A stretch of 64,000 bases of DNA from Pelistega ratti (GTDB taxonomy: Bacteria; Pseudomonadota; Gammaproteobacteria; Burkholderiales; Burkholderiaceae_B): positions 2,262,690 to 2,326,689 of the forward strand of contig NZ_CP047165.1 of the NCBI RefSeq assembly GCF_009833965.1, in the 5' to 3' direction. Numbering within the stretch: position 1 is the first letter of the stretch; each line of letters starts with the position of its first letter. A program made the position numbers and the translations under genes. Of the stretch, positions 52,933 through 64,000 are shown one piece after another. The notes beneath the pieces were generated by a model that searched no databases, was not told where the DNA came from, and saw nothing but the letters and a program-made list of their open reading frames with translations.

Positions 52933-54849
52933 ATGGCAAAAATTATTGGTATTGACTTAGGTACAACAAATAGCTGTGTCGCTGTTTTAGATGGCGATCA
53001 AGTAAAAATTATTGAAAATGCAGAGGGTGCTCGTACCACACCTTCTATTGTGGCTTATGCACAAGATGGTGAAATTCTTGTGGGTGCGCCTGCTAAGCGT
53101 CAAGCAGTCACCAATCCTAAAAACACTATCTTTGCCGTAAAACGTTTAATCGGTCGTAAATTTAGTGATAAAGAAGTACAAAAAGACTTAGACCTTATGC
53201 CTTATAGTATCATTGCCGCAGACAATGGTGATGCGTGGGTAGAAGCACAAGGCAAAAAATTAGCCCCACAACAAGTATCTGCTGATATTCTTCGCAAAAT
53301 GAAGAAAACAGCAGAGGACTACTTAGGTGAAGAAGTAACAGAAGCGGTTATTACTGTGCCTGCTTACTTTAATGACAGCCAGCGTCAAGCGACAAAAGAT
53401 GCAGGTAAAATTGCAGGTCTTGAAGTAAAACGTATTATTAACGAGCCAACCGCAGCAGCTTTAGCTTTTGGTCTTGATAAATCAGATAAATCTGACCGCC
53501 GTATCGCTGTATTTGACTTAGGTGGTGGTACTTTTGACGTATCTATCATTGAGATTGCTGATGTAGATGGTGAAAAACAATTTGAAGTATTATCAACCAA
53601 TGGTGATACTTTCTTAGGTGGTGAAGACTTTGACCAACGTATCATTGACTACATCATTGAAGAGTTCAAAAAAGAACAAGGTGTTGATCTTTCTAAAGAT
53701 GTATTAGCGTTACAACGTCTAAAAGAAGCGGCTGAAAAGGCAAAAATTGAGCTTTCTTCAAGTGCGCAAACAGAGATTAACTTACCATATATTACGGCAG
53801 ATGCTTCTGGCCCTAAACACCTTAACCTCAAAATTACACGTGCTAAGTTAGAGGCTTTGGTTGAAGACTTAATTGAACGTACTATTGAGCCTTGCCGTGT
53901 TGCTGTGAAAGATGCCGGTATCAAGATTTCTGAAATTGATGATGTGATCTTGGTGGGTGGTATGACTCGTATGCCTAAAGTACAAGAGAAGGTAAAAGAG
54001 TTCTTTGGTAAAGATCCACGCAAAGATGTAAACCCTGATGAAGCGGTGGCATTTGGTGCGGCTATCCAAGGTTCTGTACTTTCAGGAGATCGTAAAGACG
54101 TATTATTATTAGACGTTACACCTTTATCATTAGGTATCGAAACCCTAGGTGGTGTGATGACCAAAATGATTAAGAAAAATACGACTATCCCAACACGTTT
54201 TTCACAAACTTTCTCAACAGCAGAAGATAACCAACCTGCGGTAACCATTAAAGTTTACCAAGGTGAACGTGAAATGGCTGTTCACAACAAGACATTGGGT
54301 GAGTTTAACTTAGAGGGTATTCCACCAGCACCTCGTGGTATTCCTCAAATTGAAGTAACCTTTGATATTGATGCGAATGGTATCTTACACGTATCAGCTA
54401 AAGATAAAGGTACAGGTAAAGAGAATAAGATTACCATCAAAGCAAACTCAGGTTTATCTGACGCAGAAATCGAACGCATGGTGAAAGATGCGGAAGCCAA
54501 TGCAGAGGAAGATAAACGTCTTGCTGAATTAGCACAGACTCGTAACCAAGCAGATGCGTTAGTTCACTCTACTCGTAAGTCTTTAGCAGATTATGGTGAT
54601 AAGCTAGAAGCCGGCGAAAAAGAAGCGATTGAAGCAGCAATCAAAGAGTTGGAAGAAGCGCTTAAATCAGATGATAAAGCAGCGATTGATGCAAAAGTAG
54701 AAGCCTTAGCACAAGCTTCGCAAAAATTGGGTGAAAAAATGTATGCTGACCTACAGCAACAAGCCCAAGCACAGCAAGCGGCGGGTGCAGATGCTCAACC
54801 AGCTGATGATAATGTGGTTGATGCAGACTTCAAAGAGAAAAAAGACTAA
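52933..54849 (+). CDS. dnaK: Chaperone DnaK (Hsp70)
   Basis: 638 residues, full length. The start is [20 protein letters not shown]. Hsp70 signatures include [13 protein letters not shown] and [17 protein letters not shown], and the linker region [18 protein letters not shown] leads into the substrate-binding domain. The C-terminal lid ends in a Gln/Ala-rich tail and the acidic [14 protein letters not shown]-driven folding chaperone working with GrpE and DnaJ encoded on both sides. A terminator separates it from dnaJ. Confidence 0.98.
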   Translation: MAKIIGIDLGTTNSCVAVLDGDQVKIIENAEGARTTPSIVAYAQDGEILVGAPAKRQAVTNPKNTIFAVKRLIGRKFSDKEVQKDLDLMPYSIIAADNGDAWVEAQGKKLAPQQVSADILRKMKKTAEDYLGEEVTEAVITVPAYFNDSQRQATKDAGKIAGLEVKRIINEPTAAALAFGLDKSDKSDRRIAVFDLGGGTFDVSIIEIADVDGEKQFEVLSTNGDTFLGGEDFDQRIIDYIIEEFKKEQGVDLSKDVLALQRLKEAAEKAKIELSSSAQTEINLPYITADASGPKHLNLKITRAKLEALVEDLIERTIEPCRVAVKDAGIKISEIDDVILVGGMTRMPKVQEKVKEFFGKDPRKDVNPDEAVAFGAAIQGSVLSGDRKDVLLLDVTPLSLGIETLGGVMTKMIKKNTTIPTRFSQTFSTAEDNQPAVTIKVYQGEREMAVHNKTLGEFNLEGIPPAPRGIPQIEVTFDIDANGILHVSAKDKGTGKENKITIKANSGLSDAEIERMVKDAEANAEEDKRLAELAQTRNQADALVHSTRKSLADYGDKLEAGEKEAIEAAIKELEEALKSDDKAAIDAKVEALAQASQKLGEKMYADLQQQAQAQQAAGADAQPADDNVVDADFKEKKD

Positions 54850-54872
54850 TGCTTTAATGTCTTTATAATGAA

Positions 54873-54912
54873 TACCCGAGCAAGCTGTAAGGCATTGTTC
54901 GGGTATCTTTTT
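54873..54912 (+). terminator. Terminator or attenuator between dnaK and dnaJ
   Basis: TACCCGAGCAA pairs with TTGTTCGGGTA (one G-T pair) around an 11-base loop, then TCTTTTT. dnaJ may be read through or have its own promoter. Confidence 0.75.
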
Positions 54913-55052
54913 AGTAGATATTCAAAAGTAGCAAGGTCATACCTTACCGTAGTAGGGTAATACTACTATTTACAAAAAAGGTAAGTGTAAATTTATCATG
55001 GTATAGCTAAACATTTAATAGTTTAGACATGAAATAAAGAGGCAAGTCAGTA

Positions 55053-56174
55053 ATGGCAAAACGTGATTATTATGAAGTGTTAGGGGTGAGTAAGGGAGCG
55101 AGTGAAGATGAGCTTAAAAAGGCTTATCGTAAACTAGCGATGAAATACCACCCTGACCGTAATCCTGATAATAAGGAAGCAGAAGAAAAGTTTAAAGAAG
55201 CCAAAGAGGCTTATGAAACTTTATCAGACCCATCTAAACGACAAGCGTATGATCAGTTTGGTCATGCCGGTGTTGATCCTAATCAAGGCATGGGTGGTGC
55301 TGGTAATTTTAATGATATTTTTGGTAACTTTGGTGATATTTTTGGCGATATTTTTGGTGGTGGTGCTCGCCGTCAAAGTGGGCCACAAGCCTATCGTGGG
55401 GCTGACCTACGATATGGTTTAGAAATTACCTTAGAACAAGCTGCCAAGGGTTATACGACTGAAATCCGTATCCCCGGTTATGATGAGTGTACAACGTGTC
55501 ATGGTTCAGGGGCTAAACCGGGGACAGAGCCAGTAACGTGCCATACATGTAATGGTACAGGACAAGTCTTTATGCAACAGGGCTTTTTCCGTGTACAACA
55601 AACCTGCCATACTTGTCATGGTACAGGTAAAGAGATTAAAGAACCTTGTCCAGTCTGTCATGGTGAGGGACGTATTCGTAAGAATAAAACGTTAGAAGTT
55701 AAAATCCCGGCTGGTATTGATGAAGGACAACGTATCCGCTCATCAGGTAATGGTGAACCCGGCGTAAATGGTGGACCTCCAGGGGATTTATATATTGAAA
55801 TCCATCTGAAAAAACATCCTATTTTTGAACGTGATGGTGATGATTTACACTGTGAAGTACCACTGCCTTTTGCAACCGCTGCTTTGGGTGGGACATTGGT
55901 TGTACCGACATTAGACGGTAGTGCTGAAATTACTATTCCAGAAGGTACACAAACAGGTAAAACATTCCGCTTGCGTGGTAAAGGGATTAAAGGGGTTCGT
56001 TCATTAGAAACAGGTGATTTATATTGTCATGTATTGATTGAAACACCGGTTAAATTAACGAATAAACAAAAAGAGTTATTACGTGAATTCCAAACCTCAG
56101 TGGATAAGGATTCGAGTAAACATTCGCCTCAAAATAAGAGCTTTATGGATAGGGTAAAGGACTTGTTTAATTAA
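55053..56174 (+). CDS. dnaJ: Chaperone DnaJ (Hsp40)
   Basis: 373 residues. The J domain includes the HPD motif in [11 protein letters not shown] near residue 33. The G/F-rich linker is [17 protein letters not shown], followed by four zinc-finger CxxCxGxG repeats between about 140 and 210 ([32 protein letters not shown]) and the C-terminal substrate domain. Stimulates DnaK ATPase. It is 203 bp after dnaK. AAAGAGGC precedes the start. Confidence 0.98.
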   Translation: MAKRDYYEVLGVSKGASEDELKKAYRKLAMKYHPDRNPDNKEAEEKFKEAKEAYETLSDPSKRQAYDQFGHAGVDPNQGMGGAGNFNDIFGNFGDIFGDIFGGGARRQSGPQAYRGADLRYGLEITLEQAAKGYTTEIRIPGYDECTTCHGSGAKPGTEPVTCHTCNGTGQVFMQQGFFRVQQTCHTCHGTGKEIKEPCPVCHGEGRIRKNKTLEVKIPAGIDEGQRIRSSGNGEPGVNGGPPGDLYIEIHLKKHPIFERDGDDLHCEVPLPFATAALGGTLVVPTLDGSAEITIPEGTQTGKTFRLRGKGIKGVRSLETGDLYCHVLIETPVKLTNKQKELLREFQTSVDKDSSKHSPQNKSFMDRVKDLFN

Positions 56175-56233
56175 TTCCATATATACCTGATGATAGGGTA
56201 TAGTAATGTTGATGAGGTTTATTTCTTAATGAT

Positions 56234-56269
56234 AAAGGATAGATGAGAAAGTACATCTATCCTTTTTTG
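56234..56269 (+). terminator. Terminator after dnaJ
   Basis: AAAGGATAGAT and ATCTATCCTTT form an 11-bp stem, followed by T-rich sequence. Confidence 0.9.
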
Positions 56270-56571
56270 TATCTTTTACTTTAAAGGTATATTATTTAGA
56301 TAGGTTTAGTGTTTTCTATAAGATAAAGTAGGTACTAAAAATACTATTTTATATAATAATCAATCTAGTTATAAGTAAAAAATTCCAGAAAATAGCGAAT
56401 GATAAAGTGAGTTTTCTGTAGCGAAGCAAAAGAACTGTTTGAGCGACTCAACACTATTTGTAGGAATTTTTACTTATTCATTTTATCTTAATGAGTTTCT
56501 ACTCAGAAATATCATTTTATCATCACTATATTCTTTAAACCATTATCATATATTTCCTATACTTGTTATAT

Positions 56572-56607
56572 AAAAAAGGGACTTTAGTTCTTTTAAAATC
56601 CCTTTTT
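56572..56607 (-). terminator. Terminator after the M16 peptidase gene
   Basis: On the minus strand the imperfect stem AAAAAGGGA/TCCCTTTTT flanks an AT-rich loop and ends in T residues. Confidence 0.65.
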
Positions 56608-56669
56608 AAAAGCCATAAGATTATGGATAAAATATCTGTTATCAAAACAGTATACTTTAAATGGATACC

Positions 56670-59384
56670 TTATTTTTTCATCTCAAAATCCCCAGCATAA
56701 GCTGTACTTATTTGTTCAAATTTTAAATATTTTTTAGCGGCTGCGTTTACCTCATCAAGGGTTAATGCTTTAATACGCTCTTCAAACTGTTTATTCCAGT
56801 TAAAATCACGTCCATTTTCTAAATAGCGTAACCATGTAGCACTTAATACATTATCCTGTGTGCGAGAGAGGGCGCGCATATTCATAATAGACGCAATACC
56901 ACTGTCTAATTCCTCTTGAGTAAACCCATGTTGTTGAATATCTGCCATGGTTTGTTGAATGGTCTGTGTAATTTCTGCTTTCTTTTCAGGTGAGTAAATG
57001 GCTTGAATCGTCCATTCTGCAGAAGGCTCAAAGGCAGAAGCATTGATACCACTGTAGATACTATAAGATAGTCCTTTGTCTGCCCTTACGGATTTAAAGA
57101 GACGAGAGGCTTCACTTCCCCCTAAAAGATGATTAGCTACTAAGAGGGCAGGAAAGTCTTTATCCGTATTTTGAACAGGTAATAATAATCTACCTAAGAA
57201 AATAGCATTGGGTTTATCTGGTGTTTGCAATGTAAATGATTTGGCTGGATATTCGCCATAAGGATCGGTAATGTAAGTATATTCTGGTGCTTTTTTCCAT
57301 GTGCCGATTTTTTGTTTGAGTGTGTCTAATACAGCATCAGGATTAAATGTACCAACAATGGATATATCAATATCACCTGCTGCAAAATTCTTACGATTAA
57401 AACTGAGTAGTTTCTCTCGGTTAATGGTATTGATAGTCGCCAATTGCTCTTCAAAACTCTGTACGTAACGGAAGTCATTCTTATCGAAACGACTGAGGTA
57501 ACGGTTAATTTGATAAGCAGCTTTAGCGGCAGGCTCGGTACTATTGACTTGGATAGCACGTTTGACTTGCGCTAAAAAGTTAGTCAGCTCTTTTTGTGGA
57601 TAAGAGGCTTTTTGGATAAGATCAAGACTAAATCCTAATAATTCAGTCAAATGCTCTTCGGTAGTAGAAAGCGAAACGACTAATTGATTAGCACTGATAT
57701 GATAGCTTAGAGAACCATTTAACGTATCAATTTTATCTTGAATATCTTGTTGAGAAAGCGTATCCGTACCACTAGTAATTAGGCTAGCCGCAAAACCCGA
57801 TAAGGTAGCTTGCCCTGATAAATTATCTAGATTAGAAAATTTAATACGATAATTTGCATAGACACGATTACCACGAGAGGATTTTGGTAAAAGAGCATAG
57901 TGAATAACCCCATTATTAAGGACTAAATCTTGTCGTAATGTTTTGGCTTGAATATTATCGGGAGAGGGATCAAAGGCTTCGGTAGTAACCGTATGATTAT
58001 CCCCTTTGTAATGCTCAAAGAGTTTACTTAAATCGACTGGTTCAATTTTAGGTGCACGTGATATGGTTTCTGTGGGAATATATTGCCCGCTAGTACGATT
58101 ACTTGGAATAAAATATTTACTTGCCACTTCCTGTACTTGTGCCAAGGTACTCGCTTTAACATAATCTCTTTCTAAGAAAAATAATCGCCAATCACCAGCG
58201 GCAATGGCTTCACTTAGACCGATACTAAGCTGTTCTGTATTGGCATAGAGTTTTTGCCATTGATTAAGCCAGTAGGTGCGAACACGATTTAATTCTGCCT
58301 CTGTAAAAGGATGCTCTGCAATATGTTCAATAATATGATTAAGTGCGTCTTGGCTATCATTAACAGCTTGCCCTTCACTGAGTTGAGCCCCAAAAAAAGC
58401 CAAGGCACTATCGTGTAGCGTATGTGTAAAGCCAGAGATATTGGTGGCTAATTTTTTATCTTGTACTAAAGTACGATAAAGCTGTCCAGAGGGTCTATCC
58501 GTAAGGATATTAACTGCCATATCCAAGGCAGTATAATCAGGACTTGCTGCACTAGGAATACGATAAGCCACCCCAACAAATGGCATATTACCTACCTGAC
58601 GTAAAATAATATTACGTTCCCCATCTTGAACAGGTTCTTGTGTCGTACGTTCGATCAGCTGGCGAGTAGGCTTAGCGATAGGTGAAAAAATATGATCGAC
58701 TAAGGCAATTGTTTTTTCTTCATCGATAAGACCTGCAATAATTAAGGTGGCATTATCGGGTTGGTAGTAATGATGGTAAAACGCTTGTAAATCGGTCGCT
58801 GTCATATTTTTTAAATTATCGGGAGCGCCAATAATAGCAATACCGGCATTATTCCATTGATAGGCAGTGGCTTTGATACGCTCAAATAAAACCTGCATAG
58901 GGTTATTTTGTGAGCGATCGCGTTCATTTAAAACAATATCAACTTCTTTTTTGAGGTCTTCTTCTGAGATAGCAAGGTGTTGCATGGTATCCGCTTGCCA
59001 ACGGAGATACCATTCTAAGGTAGCTTCGTCTGCGGCAAAACTAGCATAATAATTGGTACGATCAAAAGAGGTCGTACCGTTTGCACTAAGTCCTTTTTGA
59101 GAGAATTGCTGTAGTACATCTGGATAATCTTTAGTGCCTCGAAAGACTAAGTGTTCGAGTAAATGTGCCATACCTGTTTGCCCATATTGTTCATGACGTG
59201 AACCGACACGATAGGTCATATTGACTGTCATACTGGGTTTAGAGGCATCTGTAATAAAAAGAACTTGTAATCCATTAGTAAGGCGATATTCAGTAATCCC
59301 TTCAATCGACTGAACTTTGGTAAAGGCTTGGCTGGTAATAGGCAACATAAAAAAGCTGATAATAAATAAAAGGACTTTAAACAT
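56670..59384 (-). CDS. Periplasmic M16 family zinc peptidase (two-domain)
   Basis: 904 residues with an N-terminal signal peptide (cleavage near SQA). The zinc site HLLEH is near residue 75 in GMAHLLEHLVFRGT, with the third ligand Glu in VDIVLNERDRSQNNP. Two M16 units are followed by a C-terminal domain with IFLGRLLLPVQNTDKDFPALLVANHLLGG and the R-Y pair region. The full-length two-domain form resembles pitrilysin/PqqL-type peptidases of the periplasm. It starts 12 bp after the DUF1841 gene, so the two may be co-transcribed. Confidence 0.92.
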   Translation of the reverse strand: MFKVLLFIISFFMLPITSQAFTKVQSIEGITEYRLTNGLQVLFITDASKPSMTVNMTYRVGSRHEQYGQTGMAHLLEHLVFRGTKDYPDVLQQFSQKGLSANGTTSFDRTNYYASFAADEATLEWYLRWQADTMQHLAISEEDLKKEVDIVLNERDRSQNNPMQVLFERIKATAYQWNNAGIAIIGAPDNLKNMTATDLQAFYHHYYQPDNATLIIAGLIDEEKTIALVDHIFSPIAKPTRQLIERTTQEPVQDGERNIILRQVGNMPFVGVAYRIPSAASPDYTALDMAVNILTDRPSGQLYRTLVQDKKLATNISGFTHTLHDSALAFFGAQLSEGQAVNDSQDALNHIIEHIAEHPFTEAELNRVRTYWLNQWQKLYANTEQLSIGLSEAIAAGDWRLFFLERDYVKASTLAQVQEVASKYFIPSNRTSGQYIPTETISRAPKIEPVDLSKLFEHYKGDNHTVTTEAFDPSPDNIQAKTLRQDLVLNNGVIHYALLPKSSRGNRVYANYRIKFSNLDNLSGQATLSGFAASLITSGTDTLSQQDIQDKIDTLNGSLSYHISANQLVVSLSTTEEHLTELLGFSLDLIQKASYPQKELTNFLAQVKRAIQVNSTEPAAKAAYQINRYLSRFDKNDFRYVQSFEEQLATINTINREKLLSFNRKNFAAGDIDISIVGTFNPDAVLDTLKQKIGTWKKAPEYTYITDPYGEYPAKSFTLQTPDKPNAIFLGRLLLPVQNTDKDFPALLVANHLLGGSEASRLFKSVRADKGLSYSIYSGINASAFEPSAEWTIQAIYSPEKKAEITQTIQQTMADIQQHGFTQEELDSGIASIMNMRALSRTQDNVLSATWLRYLENGRDFNWNKQFEERIKALTLDEVNAAAKKYLKFEQISTAYAGDFEMKK

Positions 59385-59396
59385 AAAAATTAAGTA

Positions 59397-59825
59397 TTAA
59401 TGTTTATTGATACGCTGTTTAAGTAAATCAATATACAACTCATTATTTAAGGGGGTTCCTGAACGTTGTGATTCCCACAGCACTTGTCCTAAGCATTCCA
59501 TAATCTCATGTATCGCATGGTGAGAATTGGTCTTAGCACTGAGTTGTTCAAAAAGTGATTTAATCCCCGGTGGACTATTGATAGAGATTTGTTCTTCAAT
59601 GGCTAAGTGCATTGAAAGATGTAAAAAGGGGTTTGTTTGACCTTGGTTAATACTAAAGTCTTGTTCTTTTGCGTCTGGAGAGGATAAAAGAGCGTGGTAT
59701 TCAGGGTGTTCTAAAATCCATTTGAGCGCAGAGGATTCGATGGGGGAGAGGATACTTTTATTTTGATGCTTCTGCCAAGTGTCGATAAAAAAAGCGCGGA
59801 CTTGGTCTCGAGTGGGATTAAACAT
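59397..59825 (-). CDS. DUF1841 family protein
   Basis: 142 residues. It has the family pattern MFNPTRDQVRAFFIDTWQK at the start, IESSALKWILEHPEYHALL, then NPFLHLSMHLAIEEQISI and a helical C-terminus with HAIHEIMECLGQVLWESQRSGT. The family is frequent in betaproteobacteria and uncharacterised. The gene lies directly upstream of the M16 peptidase gene. Confidence 0.92.
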   Translation of the reverse strand: MFNPTRDQVRAFFIDTWQKHQNKSILSPIESSALKWILEHPEYHALLSSPDAKEQDFSINQGQTNPFLHLSMHLAIEEQISINSPPGIKSLFEQLSAKTNSHHAIHEIMECLGQVLWESQRSGTPLNNELYIDLLKQRINKH

Positions 59826-60172
59826 AGTGTGAAATTATATACTTATCAATATCATTCGCTACATTATACCGCAAATGCTATTATTCTAGATTTAATCATT
59901 TAGAGATAGATTTAGACGGTTTTATGAAATCTAAGAGATGCTATCAATTATCAAGGGTAGATGATGATATTTTGAATTTAAATATTTTGTGAAAAATCTC
60001 TATTTTAGTATAAGCTTATTCGTATTCTTGATATATAAAGAGGGTTTTTGATAAATGTCTGTACTTAAAGATTGCATGAATACGTAAAAGTGATTAAACT
60101 AGTTTTCATTGTTTATTAAATAATTTGTCCTTCTCATTCATGTGGGGCGACTATGTTGACATAGGGGAAAGA
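59826..60172 (+). other. 347-bp DUF1841-icd intergenic region
   Basis: Divergent promoter region. No gene or clear palindrome was recognised. Confidence 0.3.
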
Positions 60173-61435
60173 ATGGTTTACCAACATATTCAAGCCGTTG
60201 AAGGTGAAAAAATCACTATTCATGCAGATGGCACGCTAAATGTGCCTAATTATCCGATTATTCCTTTTATTGAAGGGGATGGTGTGGGGGTTGATGTTAC
60301 CCCCGTTATGCGTAAGGTAGTGGATGCGGCGGTTGAAAAAGCATATGGCAATCAGCGTAAAATCCAGTGGATGGAGATTTATGCAGGTGAAAAATCGACT
60401 CAGGTATATGGTGAAAATCAATACCTTCCTCAAGAGACGATTGATGTTATCAAAGACCATGTTATTGCAATAAAAGGGCCGTTAAATACCCCTGTGGGTG
60501 GTGGTATCCGCTCTTTAAATGTGGGTTTACGTCAGACATTGGATTTATATGTCTGTTTACGTCCTGTACGTTACTTTAAAGGTGTGCCTTCTCCCTTAAT
60601 CCACCCTGAAAAAACGAATATGGTGGTTTTCCGTGAAAACTCAGAAGATATTTATGCTGGGATTGAGTTTGAGGCAGGTAGTGAAAAAGCGGCTAAATTG
60701 ATCGACTTTTTAAGTCAAGAATTAGGGGTGAATAAAGTCCGTTTTCCTAAAACCTCTGGTTTAGGGGTAAAACCTGTTTCACAAGAGGGGACAGAGCGTT
60801 TGGTTCGCCAGGCCATTCAATATGCGATTGATAATGATAAACCTAATGTTACCTTGGTACACAAAGGGAATATCATGAAGTTTACTGAAGGGAGTTTCCG
60901 TGATTGGGGTTATGCCTTGGCTCGCCGTGAGTTTGGGGCGGAATTGATTGATGATGGCCCTTGGTGTCGTCTTAAAAACCCTAAAACGGGTCGAGAAATT
61001 ATTATTAAAGATGCGATTGCAGATGCTTTCTTACAGCAAATTTTATTACGACCAGTAGAATTTTCGGTTATTGCAACCTTAAACCTAAATGGGGACTATA
61101 TTTCAGATGCTCTAGCCGCACAGGTGGGTGGTATTGGTATTGTGCCAAGTGCTAATCTATCTGCTACGGTGGCTATTTTTGAGGCAACCCATGGTACAGC
61201 GCCTCGCTATGCCGGTAAAGATTATGTGAATCCTAGCTCATTAATTCTTGCGGCAGAGATGATGTTACGCCATATGGGGTGGACTGAAGCGGCTGATTTA
61301 ATCATTATTGCAATGGAAAAAGCCATTCAGTCTAAGAAAGTAACCTATGATTTTGCTCGTTTGATGGAAGGGGCGGCACAGGTGAGTAGCTCTGGTTTTG
61401 GTGATGTGATGATTGAGCAGATGCAAAAGCTGTAA
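60173..61435 (+). CDS. icd: NADP-dependent isocitrate dehydrogenase
   Basis: 420 residues from the ATG at 60173, which has AGGGGAAAGA upstream. An in-frame TTG at 60125 is rejected. It converts isocitrate to 2-oxoglutarate in the citric acid cycle. Motifs are [15 protein letters not shown], the substrate loop [46 protein letters not shown], and the NADP region [20 protein letters not shown]. Single gene. Confidence 0.97.
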   Translation: MVYQHIQAVEGEKITIHADGTLNVPNYPIIPFIEGDGVGVDVTPVMRKVVDAAVEKAYGNQRKIQWMEIYAGEKSTQVYGENQYLPQETIDVIKDHVIAIKGPLNTPVGGGIRSLNVGLRQTLDLYVCLRPVRYFKGVPSPLIHPEKTNMVVFRENSEDIYAGIEFEAGSEKAAKLIDFLSQELGVNKVRFPKTSGLGVKPVSQEGTERLVRQAIQYAIDNDKPNVTLVHKGNIMKFTEGSFRDWGYALARREFGAELIDDGPWCRLKNPKTGREIIIKDAIADAFLQQILLRPVEFSVIATLNLNGDYISDALAAQVGGIGIVPSANLSATVAIFEATHGTAPRYAGKDYVNPSSLILAAEMMLRHMGWTEAADLIIIAMEKAIQSKKVTYDFARLMEGAAQVSSSGFGDVMIEQMQKL

Positions 61436-61479
61436 AAAGGTTTATAAAAAATATATCTCTATCTAGCTAAGGTAGGGAT

Positions 61480-61520
61480 TTTATAAAAAATAACGACTAT
61501 CACTAAAATGATAGTCGTTA
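61480..61520. terminator. Hairpin after icd / DUF441 gene
   Basis: AACGACTATC and GATAGTCGTT form a perfect 10-bp stem. The T tract is clearer on the minus strand, so it may end transcripts from the trxB-smr-DUF441 side. Confidence 0.65.
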
Positions 61521-61685
61521 TGGGTGTTAATTATTGTGTTTCTGATGGGAAGAGTGGCTATGGTAAAGCAACTCACTATGCGGGAAGTTGTCTCCTTCAC
61601 TGCATAGATTTATTATGCAATACTTGATATACAAAAAATATTGGTGCTTTCCCTATACGGGTATTTCCTAGCACTTTCACAGTGT

Positions 61686-62147
61686 CTAACGAATAATATC
61701 TAAGCAAAGGGCTAGAATACCTGCGGCAATTAATGGGCCAACAGGGATACCCTTGAAAAAAGCAACACCAATAACCGTACCAATCATCAGTCCTGCTACT
61801 AAAGTAGGCTGTAAGGTCATCAAAGATACCCCTTTACCGCCTAACCATGCAACAAAAACACCAACGGCAATAGCGGTTAATAATTCCCAGTTTGTTAAGA
61901 GTTCTTTCAATTCAGGGAGTAAGATTTTACCGCTAACTAAAGGACTCAATACACCAATGGTGAGAATGATAATCCCAATATGTAAGCCATGCCGTGTTAC
62001 CCAAGGCAAGGCAGCGGCTAAAGCGGTTTGTTGCATGATGAGTAAAATACAAGCAGAAATAGTGATAGCACTATTATGACTGATTACCCCTAGAATAATG
62101 AGAACAATGAGTAAACCAGCAACGGTATCAAAATGAAAATTAAACAT
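61686..62147 (-). CDS. DUF441 (YeaL-like) membrane protein
   Basis: 153 residues with four to five hydrophobic segments. It has the YeaL/DUF441 pattern [92 protein letters not shown]. The function is unknown. It is on the same strand as the Smr and trxB genes, 41 bp after the Smr gene. Confidence 0.9.
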   Translation of the reverse strand: MFNFHFDTVAGLLIVLIILGVISHNSAITISACILLIMQQTALAAALPWVTRHGLHIGIIILTIGVLSPLVSGKILLPELKELLTNWELLTAIAVGVFVAWLGGKGVSLMTLQPTLVAGLMIGTVIGVAFFKGIPVGPLIAAGILALCLDIIR

Positions 62148-62188
62148 AAAAAGTGTATTATTTTTTGGGTAAGAAGGTATATAAATAG

Positions 62189-63848
<1,660 letters not shown>

Positions 63849-63937
63849 TCATGAAAATAGGCGAATGTTTTACATTCTTTGACGGTTGATTCGTTATAAT
63901 ATAAAAAAGTAATTATAAATGATATCGTTGAGTTTTT

Positions 63938-64000
63938 ATGACACGCACGAAAATTAGTTCAGAAAATCGTTATCTTCGTCATCCTAAAAAAGAACAGGAA
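63938..64000 (+). CDS. Start of a divergent gene, probably the FtsK DNA translocase (cut by window edge)
   Basis: Only 21 codons are visible (MTRTKISSENRYLRHPKKEQ...). The assignment rests on position: in Alcaligenaceae ftsK is commonly divergent from trxB. The basic N-terminus is compatible, but the sequence alone does not prove it. Confidence 0.4.
   Translation, partial: MTRTKISSENRYLRHPKKEQE

Larger units (their letters stand above)
56175..56669 (+). other. 495-bp region between dnaJ and the M16 peptidase gene
   Basis: No gene. It has a terminator for each of the two convergent genes. Around 56410-56450 is the sequence GTAGCGAAGC...AAGAACTGTTTGAGCGACTC, which does not look like promoter or coding sequence. 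Confidence 0.5.

Noticed and set aside
53385..54248. Long minus-strand frames opposite dnaK
   Set aside because: They are shadows of the strongly codon-biased dnaK gene and show no independent features.

Overview
The window looks like a chromosomal segment of a low-GC (estimated by eye in the mid-30s percent) betaproteobacterium of the Burkholderiales, most likely a host-associated member of the Alcaligenaceae (Pelistega/Taylorella-like). The basis is gene order: bamE, fur (divergent), recN, nadK, hemH, grpE, dnaK, dnaJ in the right half, and the trxB/ftsK-type divergence with a Smr-domain gene at the right end, are typical of that family. The genus is an inference. No rRNA gene or CRISPR array was seen.

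Layout. 1-7.74 kb is a type I restriction-modification locus: the end of hsdR, a DUF3800 gene, a complete two-TRD hsdS and hsdM. After a terminator come two promoterless hsdS half-cassettes in opposite orientation that flank a tyrosine recombinase. All four TRDs (target recognition domains) are bounded by the same 20-bp and 25-bp sequences, the hallmark of a specificity-switching system. 7.74-10 kb has a TetR regulator divergent from a secreted monooxygenase-like protein and a secreted alpha/beta hydrolase. 10.5-15 kb is a FecBCD-type uptake operon followed by a pseudoazurin-like cupredoxin and an ATP-grasp gene. 15-27 kb is mostly housekeeping: ogt, tag, tRNA-Cys, a LysE-type exporter, a DyP peroxidase, roxA-like oxygenase, mutS, mscS, a Phd/PIN toxin-antitoxin pair, tRNA-His, murB and two tRNA-Gly.

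27-45.5 kb is accessory: a WYL regulator, tRNA-Met, a KilA-N gene split by an IS1634-family element with 122-123-bp direct repeats, CMD/AhpD-like genes, an AraC regulator, and a module of XRE regulator, LRAT-like protein and two dynamin-like GTPases. It continues with tRNA-Ser, an IS1595-family element with exact 8-bp target duplication, four 73-bp diverged repeats, a CorA transporter, DUF1178, and the eroded remains of a second type I restriction locus around a YhcG-type nuclease gene.

45.5-64 kb is core: dapB, bamE, fur, recN, nadK, hemH, a gamma-carbonic-anhydrase-like protein, grpE, dnaK, dnaJ, an M16 peptidase, DUF1841, icd, DUF441, a Smr protein, trxB and the first codons of a divergent gene (probably ftsK). 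grpE and dnaK each carry a sigma-32-type promoter. A good Fur-box candidate lies upstream of hemH.

The two most interesting systems are the hsdS cassette/recombinase locus (2.7-7.74 kb) and the LRAT plus double-dynamin module (34.1-39.2 kb).
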